DNA of 18,727 bases from Coprothermobacter sp. (GTDB lineage Bacteria; Coprothermobacterota; Coprothermobacteria; Coprothermobacterales; Coprothermobacteraceae), in the NCBI GenBank assembly GCA_012842545.1, contig DUSQ01000068.1:1-18727 (forward strand). The letters are read 5' to 3'. The notes under the pieces are model-generated. The model saw only the letters and a program-made list of their open reading frames with translations. It was not told the origin of the DNA and did not search any database. Positions 13,051 to 18,727 of this stretch are shown here, piece after piece. The position numbers were made by a program, and so were the translations under genes. The first letter of the stretch is position 1. Every line of letters begins with the position of its first letter.

Positions 13051-13625
13051 ATTCCTAACTGCTCCCTAAACTGTGCCACAATGAGCAGCATGGAGTTTAT
13101 CACAGCTAGCGCAAAGAGCTGTGAGTCATGAAATCGAAAGAACGTGAAGGCTGGTAATAGTAAGGAGGCAGTTATTACTGTGGCTTTATCGCTGATACGC
13201 CCTGTTAGGAAGTGTTTTAAGACTACTGACATGGTAAAAAAGGAACCCAAGAAAACAGGCACTTCCCACAACGTCAAGCCAGACCAAATCCCGAAAGTAG
13301 TGGTTATGCCTTTTCCTCCCTTGAACCTAAGCAGGGGAGTTAACATGTGTCCCAGCACAGGCGCGATGCATACAAGAACAAATGTCACAGGTGAAAGATC
13401 ATACGTGCTGGTTAACATGAATACCGGAATTGCCCCCTTCAAGAAGTCCAATGCCAAAGAGGGGATCCCTAATGCTGCTCCTCCCGCTTTGAAACTGTTG
13501 GTAGGCCCTGGGTTGTGATCTTCACCAAAATCTCTTACATCTTTGCCGAACAACAATCCCAGAAGGTAAGAGAAAGGCACCGCACCACACAAGAAACAAA
13601 GAAGAAACAAAATCATGTTTACCAT
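13047..13625 (-). CDS. plsY: PlsY-family acylphosphate:glycerol-3-phosphate acyltransferase
   Basis: 192-residue polytopic membrane protein of the DUF205/PlsY family, which transfers acyl groups from acyl-phosphate to glycerol-3-phosphate. Motif 2 is visible as ALDFLKGAIPV (about 58-68) and motif 3 as GHMLTPLLRFKGGKG (about 92-106). Motif 1, usually GSGNxGxTN, reads GEDHNPGPTN (34-43), with an inserted residue and no Ser. It may be the cell's PlsY or a paralogue with another acceptor, given the coupled glycosyltransferase. No Shine-Dalgarno site precedes ATG 13625 or the alternative ATG 13616; a TAGAAT box lies 10 nt before 13625. Confidence 0.82.
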   Translation of the reverse strand: MVNMILFLLCFLCGAVPFSYLLGLLFGKDVRDFGEDHNPGPTNSFKAGGAALGIPSLALDFLKGAIPVFMLTSTYDLSPVTFVLVCIAPVLGHMLTPLLRFKGGKGITTTFGIWSGLTLWEVPVFLGSFFTMSVVLKHFLTGRISDKATVITASLLLPAFTFFRFHDSQLFALAVINSMLLIVAQFREQLGI

Positions 13626-13635
13626 GATTGTTTTT

Positions 13636-13641
13636 ATTCTA
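13636..13641 (-). promoter_or_regulatory. -10 box of the PlsY-like/glycosyltransferase operon
   Basis: TAGAAT on the minus strand ends 10 nt before ATG 13625, predicting a 3-4 nt leader; if ATG 13616 is the start the leader is about 12 nt. No Shine-Dalgarno site fits either. Confidence 0.4.
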
Positions 13642-13798
13642 ACAAATTAGCCCATGTTATTACGGCAGACTAAGCTACTTCTGCACGTAATAAGCCAGAT
13701 TCAGTCAACTGTGAATACGTTTTTTGATGTTCTTGTTCCACGTTCCGTAGTCATGTTTTATTGTGGCTGAGCTACTTAACCGATAGCCATAAAAAAAC
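13642..13798. other. Intergenic stretch, no gene seen
   Basis: Spacer between the flavoprotein stop and the PlsY-like promoter. I see no RNA gene or good ORF. AGCTACTT occurs twice (near 13673 and 13770), and the minus strand has a 7-T run (13797-13791) after the flavoprotein stop without a convincing GC stem, so it is at best a weak terminator. Confidence 0.5.
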
Positions 13799-14914
13799 CT
13801 AACCAAAGAATTTTCTTACTACTGGGAAAAAGTTGGATGGGTCTTCTTTTATGGTGGTCAAGTCGTCCAAGAGATGATCTTGGTTCCGCAAGGTAAATCT
13901 GTATAAGCGTTTCAAAGTACTTTGGGAGACAAATTTATCCCAAAGGTTTCTCAATGTTGACTGTTGTTTTAAGTACTTGGTTACGCCTAAGGTTCTTAGC
14001 AGCTGCGCGTAAGAAGCACCGACATCGGGCTGCTCCAGAGCCTTAGCAGCTGCGATACCTGATTTTACAGCCGTTTGTATGCCGTCACCAAGGAATGGTC
14101 CACATAATCCTGCAGCATCACCCAATAGGATCACATTTTCTTTGAAAGGTGTTCTAACAGGCCCGGAGATAGGGATTGCCCCTCCTTTGTAATCGAGCAA
14201 AGGGTCGTCAAAGGAAAAGTATTGTTTCATCATGCTTTGAGCATCTTCTCTTCTAAGCGGTTTCTTGGATGCTAAGCCTACTCGAACAGTCTCTCCATTT
14301 ATTGGAAACATCCATATACCATAGGCTCTTGAAACAGATGGGTCCACTATGAAGGTTATGAAGTCGTCAGCCAAGGGCCGGCTAATGCTCCATTCATAAC
14401 CGTAAAGCCAGTCCTTAACTAGTGGTAATCCAGCCGATTTGGCTACTTTTGAAAGTGCTCCATCAGCGCCAAACAACACATTGTAACGTATGCTCATTTC
14501 CTTGGAACTGGTCTGTACCTTGGCAGTTTCGTTTTCGGACCGCATAAAAGAGCAACCCAAAGCCAAAGTGAAAGAATGAGGAAGATGCTCCCGAGCTGCT
14601 GAAAAGAAAGAATTCTTGTCCAGCAGAAATAAGAAAGGTTCTCTTGAACTTAACAGTACTTCGCCGACCCCTTTGAAAACTACTTTCATAGACCTGAAAG
14701 CTCTTTGAATGGGTATGTCAAAGGGGAATACCTCTTCAAGCAAACTAAGCGTGGGTGGAGTTATTAGGCCCGTGGATGGGCTCCATAGATGGTGCTTTCT
14801 CTCTACTATGACTGACGTTGAGCCCTGGTGCTTGGCTGAGTAAGCCAGAGATAAGCTGCTAAAACCTGCACCAACAACGAGCAAGTCAGTGCTGTTAGTG
14901 GCCTGAAGTTCCAT
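13799..14914 (-). CDS. FAD-dependent oxidoreductase, geranylgeranyl-reductase-like
   Basis: 371 residues of the p-hydroxybenzoate-hydroxylase-fold group that includes geranylgeranyl reductases, which hydrogenate isoprenoid double bonds. The N-terminal dinucleotide motif is LLVVGAGFSSLSLAY (11-25), where the last Gly of GxGxxG is Ser. The second FAD motif is FGADGALSKVA, then GIWMFPI with RVGLA, and the third is ILLGDAAGLCGPFLGDGIQTA. The C-terminal tail (about 100 residues) is helical. It overlaps the deacetylase gene by 20 nt and has no clear Shine-Dalgarno site, so it probably depends on coupled translation. Substrate unknown; a lipid or quinone is likely from context. Confidence 0.8.
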   Translation of the reverse strand: MELQATNSTDLLVVGAGFSSLSLAYSAKHQGSTSVIVERKHHLWSPSTGLITPPTLSLLEEVFPFDIPIQRAFRSMKVVFKGVGEVLLSSREPFLFLLDKNSFFSAAREHLPHSFTLALGCSFMRSENETAKVQTSSKEMSIRYNVLFGADGALSKVAKSAGLPLVKDWLYGYEWSISRPLADDFITFIVDPSVSRAYGIWMFPINGETVRVGLASKKPLRREDAQSMMKQYFSFDDPLLDYKGGAIPISGPVRTPFKENVILLGDAAGLCGPFLGDGIQTAVKSGIAAAKALEQPDVGASYAQLLRTLGVTKYLKQQSTLRNLWDKFVSQSTLKRLYRFTLRNQDHLLDDLTTIKEDPSNFFPVVRKFFG

Positions 14915-15647
14915 AGTTCTTAAGTAGTATTGGCAGCGCCTTGCTTAGCGCATCCATATCGTGTTCCTTGGAGTGCAGTAGTATGATACTTCCTTTTGGA
15001 GCGCTTGTTATGTATTTTGCACGTTCCTCCACTGAAAGATTCTTACCGTTTGGTTCCGTAATCACGTTCCACAGCATGATCTTGTAGTTCATCTCTTTGC
15101 AAATTCTTATGGTATTTTGGTCATAAAAACCGCCCGGTGGCCGGAAGTATTTAGTACCTGGCCTTTTCTGATTAGCCAGTTTATAAACATCGTCTATTAC
15201 ACGGTCGGCAGAAACAATCTCATCTCTTTCCTTCTCCGCAGTGGTGTTTCGGAAATAAACGTGATGATAGGTGTGGTTGTGTACTTCGCATCCCAAGTCG
15301 ATCAACTGTGCAAAAAGATCTTTGTTTTCCTTTAGAGCCGCTCCATAGGGAAATAGTAAACAGGTGAAAGACGAACGATATTGTTTCTTAAGTGCAATAA
15401 GTTTCTTTAAAGCTGGACGGGAATATCCGTCATCGACTGTAATAGTAAAAGGTTTACTGTGATCTACAAAAATCACGTCCGAAGAAGATGGCACCGGTGG
15501 TGGTCTGTGGTCTGTATTAGTACTACTTGTGTTTGTATCTGGCAGCTTTATGAAAGCCAGATGAACCAGTGGCTGTGCTGAAACTGGTTGTGCCATGAGT
15601 GACAGCGCACATAACACAACAAAACAGCAAATCAATATCTTTTTCAT
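14895..15647 (-). CDS. Secreted polysaccharide deacetylase (NodB domain)
   Basis: 250-residue exported protein: a Lys-Lys N-terminus, a hydrophobic core and a plausible signal-peptidase I site after VSA (residue 24), then a Pro/Ser/Thr-rich linker (about 37-56). The carbohydrate-esterase-4 domain carries TVDDG (the metal-binding Asp; usually TFDDG), NHTYHH (zinc His pair spaced by four), RPPGG, LWNV and GSIILLH. It is expected to remove N-acetyl groups from peptidoglycan or another envelope glycan. The start ATG has no Shine-Dalgarno site; TAGAAT ends 6 nt upstream, so the message is probably leaderless. First gene of an operon with the flavoprotein, divergent from murB. Confidence 0.92.
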   Translation of the reverse strand: MKKILICCFVVLCALSLMAQPVSAQPLVHLAFIKLPDTNTSSTNTDHRPPPVPSSSDVIFVDHSKPFTITVDDGYSRPALKKLIALKKQYRSSFTCLLFPYGAALKENKDLFAQLIDLGCEVHNHTYHHVYFRNTTAEKERDEIVSADRVIDDVYKLANQKRPGTKYFRPPGGFYDQNTIRICKEMNYKIMLWNVITEPNGKNLSVEERAKYITSAPKGSIILLHSKEHDMDALSKALPILLKNYGTSGH

Positions 15648-15653
15648 AAGACA

Positions 15654-15689
15654 ATTCTAACATTAGCCACGTCTAGAACAATGTAGAAT
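15654..15689. promoter_or_regulatory. Divergent leaderless promoters for deacetylase and murB
   Basis: The 49 bp between the two ATGs hold a minus-strand TAGAAT (15659-15654, 6 nt before ATG 15647) and a plus-strand TAGAAT (15684-15689, 7 nt before ATG 15697). The two boxes form the ends of an imperfect inverted repeat (left arm ATTCTAaCATT, right arm AATGTAGAAT). A minus-strand -35 candidate TTGTTC lies at 15681-15676. Confidence 0.55.
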
Positions 15690-15696
15690 ATTTTAC

Positions 15697-16539
15697 ATGG
15701 CAATAAGAAGGATGGAGATAAACCTCAAGGATTTTTCACACATAAGGATTGGCCCACAATCGTGGGTTTGGTCTGTAAACAATTCACTTGAAGTCCTAAA
15801 TGATCCTGCCTTTGTACTGGACAAACTGGTATTGGGCAACTGTTCGAAACTGCTGCTTCCCAATAGGCTTGAAGAAGCCTTCTTAAACGTAGATCAAGAG
15901 CCTGTAATTGAACATAGTGAGGGGTTGTTGCACGTGTCCAGTGGGACAAAGCTTTCTGATTTACTTCAATATGCCATGGAAGAAGGACTTGGAGGATTTG
16001 ACTTCATGGCAGGTATCCCGGGTACCGTAGGTGGCTTAGTGTGGATGAATGGCGGTTCTTTTGGCAAGCATGTGTGGAGCCAGATTTACCAAATTAGGGC
16101 TATTACGTCTTCAGGTGAGGTAATTTGGCTAAGACCAGAGGATGTTGAGGCTGAGTACCGTAACAGCCATTTGCATAGGCTCGGAGTGAAGTTTGTTGTG
16201 GATGCGTTTCTTTACTACAAGCATGAAGATAAACAGGACGTTAGAGAGCAAATACTTCGCAACATTGAATACAGAAAAAGAAGGCATCCAGTTGAGTATC
16301 CCAGCTTAGGCAGTACGTTCAAGAATTCCAAAGGCTACAAAGCATGGGAACTTTTGACAGAAGTTGGTATGGCTGGTTACCGCATTGGCGATGCTATGTT
16401 TTCAACGAAACATGCAAACTTCATAATAAACCTGGGAAATGCCACTCGTGAGGACGTTCTTCGCCTTATTGAGCTAGGGCAAGCGCGTGTTTACAAGCAT
16501 TTTGGCATTTGGTTGGAACCTGAGATTGTTATTCTTTAG
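15697..16539 (+). CDS. murB: UDP-N-acetylenolpyruvoylglucosamine reductase
   Basis: Flavoenzyme that reduces UDP-GlcNAc-enolpyruvate to UDP-MurNAc with NADPH, the second step of peptidoglycan precursor synthesis in the cytoplasm. 280 residues, a little short for the family; the N-terminal FAD domain is compact (FSHIRIG, LGNCSKLLLPN). Diagnostic segments: MAGIPGTVGGLVWMNGGSFG (about 104-123), the conserved Tyr-Arg in EYRNS, and R-x-P-x-x-x-P-S-L-G-S-T-F-K-N with the catalytic Ser in GSTFKN, plus the terminal LEPE Glu. Lack of the YxxxP loop insert suggests a type II enzyme. Start ATG 15697 has no Shine-Dalgarno site and a TAGAAT box 7 nt upstream; an in-frame ATG at 15712 is an alternative. 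Only 23 bp separate its stop from that of convergent phoU, with no terminator seen. Confidence 0.94.
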   Translation: MAIRRMEINLKDFSHIRIGPQSWVWSVNNSLEVLNDPAFVLDKLVLGNCSKLLLPNRLEEAFLNVDQEPVIEHSEGLLHVSSGTKLSDLLQYAMEEGLGGFDFMAGIPGTVGGLVWMNGGSFGKHVWSQIYQIRAITSSGEVIWLRPEDVEAEYRNSHLHRLGVKFVVDAFLYYKHEDKQDVREQILRNIEYRKRRHPVEYPSLGSTFKNSKGYKAWELLTEVGMAGYRIGDAMFSTKHANFIINLGNATREDVLRLIELGQARVYKHFGIWLEPEIVIL

Positions 16540-16562
16540 AACAAGAAGAAGGAAGTCAGTTC

Positions 16563-17231
16563 TCAATCTTTTCTCTGATCTTTGGGTCCCGTGTGCCTTA
16601 TATCGCTGCCCTCTACTAAGAAAAAGGTCTCCTCAGCAATGTTGGTGGCTAAATCGGAAATACGTTCCAGATCCTTGCTTGTGAATATGAGATCCAATGC
16701 TTTATTTATGTTTCTAGGATCCGCCAGTATGTATGAGATAAGTTCCCTGATTATTTGCTCTTGAAGCTGATCTACCAGTACATCCTTTTCAATGGCTTGT
16801 TTTGCCAACTGGGTATCTTCCTTAAAGAAACTATCCAGAGCTTCTTTAGTGATTTCTTGGGCTGTTTCAGCCATGCGCGGCAGATCTATGAGAGGTTTTA
16901 ACAGAGGCTCTTTTATGATTTCCTTAGCTCTTCGTGCGATGTTTTCGCAATGGTCTCCCATGCGTTCCAGGTCTTTATCTATTTTAAGGACAGCCACTAC
17001 GCGTCTTAGGTCGTGTGCCACGGGCTGGTATCTTGCCAGAGTTATCAAACATTCTTCATCTATGCGTTTTTCCAGTTCATTTATTCGTGGTTCTAGGTCG
17101 TTTATGACTTGATCAGCATCGGTGGGATCCTTCTCAACCATAGTTCTTATGGCTTTTACTATGGCGTCTTCGACCAAGCCACCCATTTCAGAGACCAAAC
17201 TATTAATCTCTGATACTCTTTCGTTTAGCAC
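16563..17231 (-). CDS. phoU: Phosphate signalling/transport accessory protein PhoU
   Basis: 222-residue two-repeat helical bundle that restrains the Pst transporter and phosphate two-component signalling. Each repeat has its metal-binding E/D-x-x-x-D motif: KDLERMGDHCENIARRA (about 85-101) and KDLERISDLATNIAEET (about 188-204). The start is a GTG at 17231 with AGGAGG 9 nt upstream; it lies 13 nt after pstB, the usual order. No phoR/phoB is in the window. The N-terminus is a few residues shorter than in typical PhoU. Confidence 0.95.
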   Translation of the reverse strand: MLNERVSEINSLVSEMGGLVEDAIVKAIRTMVEKDPTDADQVINDLEPRINELEKRIDEECLITLARYQPVAHDLRRVVAVLKIDKDLERMGDHCENIARRAKEIIKEPLLKPLIDLPRMAETAQEITKEALDSFFKEDTQLAKQAIEKDVLVDQLQEQIIRELISYILADPRNINKALDLIFTSKDLERISDLATNIAEETFFLVEGSDIRHTGPKDQRKD

Positions 17232-17244
17232 GAAGATCAGCCTC

Positions 17245-17994
17245 CTAACCGAATTTCCCTGTTACGTATCTTTGTGTTCTTTCGTCTCTTGGATTTGTAA
17301 AAATGACATCTGTTTTGTTGAATTCTACCAAGTAACCGCTTAGGAAAAAAGCTGTGAAGTCTGAAACGCGAGCTGCTTGATACATGTTGTGGGTAACCAA
17401 AACAATGGTGTAGCTTTTCTTTAGCTCCAGAATGAGTTCTTCTACTCGGGATGTGGCTGCTGGGTCCAAAGCACTGGTTGGTTCGTCCATGAGTAGAACT
17501 TCAGGGTCCACGGCAATGGCTCTGGCAATGCATAACCGTTGTTGTTGTCCTCCTGACAAGTCGAAGGCATTACTGCTTAGTCTGTTCTGCACTTCTTCCC
17601 ATAATCCTGCTGCAATGAGCGCTGATTTCACCTTTTCTTGCAGCAGGTGTTTATCTTTAATACCTTGCAAGCGCAGACCGTAAGCCACGTTGTCAAAAAT
17701 ACTCATCGGGAAAGGATTTGGTTTTTGAAAGACCATTCCAACCCGGCGCCTTAAAACAATAGGATCCATGTGATATATGTTCTCTCCATCTAAAAGTATT
17801 TCGCCTTCCAATCTAAAATCTGGCGACAGGTCGTTTAACCTGTTTAGGGTTCTAAGAAACGTTGTTTTTCCGCATCCCGAAGGCCCTATAATGGCAGTAA
17901 CAGACTTTTCCTCAATGCCTAAGTTCACATTATGTAGTATTTGAGTGCTTCCAAAGTACACACTCACATCGCGCGCTTCGATTTTTATAGCCAT
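17245..17994 (-). CDS. pstB: Phosphate ABC transporter ATP-binding protein
   Basis: 249-residue ATPase of the high-affinity Pst importer, acting at the inner face of the membrane with PstA/PstC. Walker A GPSGCGKTT (37-45), the PstB-specific Q-loop VFQKPNPFPMSIFDNVAYG, signature LSGGQQQR, Walker B VLLMDEPTSALD and the H-loop THN are all intact. ATG 17994 has AGGAGG 8 nt upstream and overlaps pstA by 10 nt, so the two are coupled. Confidence 0.98.
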   Translation of the reverse strand: MAIKIEARDVSVYFGSTQILHNVNLGIEEKSVTAIIGPSGCGKTTFLRTLNRLNDLSPDFRLEGEILLDGENIYHMDPIVLRRRVGMVFQKPNPFPMSIFDNVAYGLRLQGIKDKHLLQEKVKSALIAAGLWEEVQNRLSSNAFDLSGGQQQRLCIARAIAVDPEVLLMDEPTSALDPAATSRVEELILELKKSYTIVLVTHNMYQAARVSDFTAFFLSGYLVEFNKTDVIFTNPRDERTQRYVTGKFG

Positions 17995-18727
17995 CGTTGA
18001 ATCCTCCTGTTGTACATATAAGCCAATATTCTGGCGAATAAGACCATCAAGAGCAGAACAAAACCAGAAGCGGCAGCAATGGGTAAAACCTCGGTGAACT
18101 TGCTGTGCTGAGTTGACAATATGAAGATGTGATACGGAAGTGCCATGAAGGTCTTAGTAGGATCCAGTGTCACCGTGGGTTGGTAAAATACAACTCCTGT
18201 TAACAAGATGGGAGCTGTTTCACCTAAAGCTCTGCTTAATGCCAAGAACAACCCTGAGACAATACCGCTGGAAGCGTACTTAAATGAGACATCTCTCCAG
18301 ACTTCCCAAGAGTTCGCGCCCAGAGCTATGGCTGCTTCCTTTTGAGCATTAGGCACTAAACGTAGTGCTTCTTCGGTGGTTGTAATGATCACAGGCAGGT
18401 TCATTACAGAAAGGGTTAGTGCGGAAGCCAGCAGTGAAAGTCCTAAGTTCATGAACCGTACAAAGAAAGCCAAACCGAATAGACCATATACTATGGCAGG
18501 AACGCCGCTTAAGGTCCTTATGGAACTTCTGAGTAACCTACTTAACGTATTATCGGGCGCGAATTCTGCGAAATAAACACCTGCTAACACACCGATGGGT
18601 GCCGATATGATGAGAACCCAAAGAGCCAAGTAGATCGAGCCAAACAATGGAGCAAACACACCACCAGCTGTCATGCCGCTACTGGGGTTGGTGAATAAAA
18701 AAGCCAGGGATAACTTTCCTCGCGATA
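17985..18727 (-). CDS. pstA: Phosphate ABC transporter permease PstA, N-terminus off the window
   Basis: Membrane permease subunit of the Pst importer. About 247 residues are visible; the frame stays open to the right edge, and residues before the internal ATG at 18674 (LSLAFLFTNPSSG) match the PstA region before the first permease-domain helix, so the true start lies outside. The EAA loop that contacts PstB reads KEAAIALGANSWEVW, followed by the ALSRALGETAP segment typical of Pst permeases. pstC and pstS would be expected upstream, beyond the edge. Confidence 0.95.
   Translation of the reverse strand, partial: SRGKLSLAFLFTNPSSGMTAGGVFAPLFGSIYLALWVLIISAPIGVLAGVYFAEFAPDNTLSRLLRSSIRTLSGVPAIVYGLFGLAFFVRFMNLGLSLLASALTLSVMNLPVIITTTEEALRLVPNAQKEAAIALGANSWEVWRDVSFKYASSGIVSGLFLALSRALGETAPILLTGVVFYQPTVTLDPTKTFMALPYHIFILSTQHSKFTEVLPIAAASGFVLLLMVLFARILAYMYNRRIQRWL

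Noticed and set aside
1..18727. CRISPR arrays, insertion sequences, prophage genes or replication origin
   Set aside because: No regularly spaced repeats, transposase or integrase motifs, or DnaA-box clusters were seen on reading both strands.

Overview
The window reads as a chromosomal segment of an anaerobic, peptide-fermenting, thermophilic bacterium of moderate GC. The indicators are an indolepyruvate:ferredoxin oxidoreductase (iorAB), a two-thioredoxin-fold protein disulfide oxidoreductase of the kind common in thermophiles, and compact spacing with strong Shine-Dalgarno sites. Coprothermobacter is my best guess from gene content; this is recognition, not a computed placement. I saw no insertion sequences, CRISPR, tRNA or rRNA.

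Layout: 1-808 (-) is a Na/Pi cotransporter cut by the left edge. 906-3379 (+) is iorAB. 3413-6097 (+) is a four-gene operon encoding a CsoR/CstR-type repressor, a cysteine-desulfurase-like protein, an IscU scaffold fused to a MIP18/DUF59-like domain, and a small flavodoxin-like protein; it ends in a bidirectional terminator. Convergent to it is a protein disulfide oxidoreductase (6184-6885, -), then an EF-G paralogue and argR. 9570-11154 holds an MFS transporter whose 3' end overlaps a convergent DtxR/MntR-type regulator. 11250-11776 carries tandem cold-shock genes. 11929-15647 (-) is an envelope/lipid block: GT2 glycosyltransferase, PlsY-like acyltransferase, geranylgeranyl-reductase-like flavoprotein and a secreted polysaccharide deacetylase. 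murB (+) follows, then the pstA-pstB-phoU phosphate operon (-), with pstA cut by the right edge.

The most interesting part is 3413-6956. The desulfurase homologue keeps its mobile catalytic Cys but has Arg in place of the PLP-binding Lys and has lost several other PLP contacts, so it is probably not a cysteine desulfurase. It is coupled to an IscU with every cluster ligand and an unusual C-terminal domain. The repressor has the Cys-X-Cys pattern (His replaced by Arg) expected of a persulfide/sulfide sensor rather than a copper sensor. Related TATACCC...GGGTATAAT palindromes sit on the -10 boxes of both the repressor operon and the disulfide oxidoreductase gene, suggesting one sulfur-responsive regulon. 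My inference is an Fe-S assembly module that uses free sulfide and is switched by reactive sulfur.

A second theme is transcription start architecture. Several genes lacking a Shine-Dalgarno site (MFS, DtxR-like, PlsY-like, deacetylase, murB) have a TANAAT box 6-10 nt before the ATG, as expected for leaderless or near-leaderless mRNAs. Both cold-shock genes instead appear to start at a 5'-terminal hairpin.
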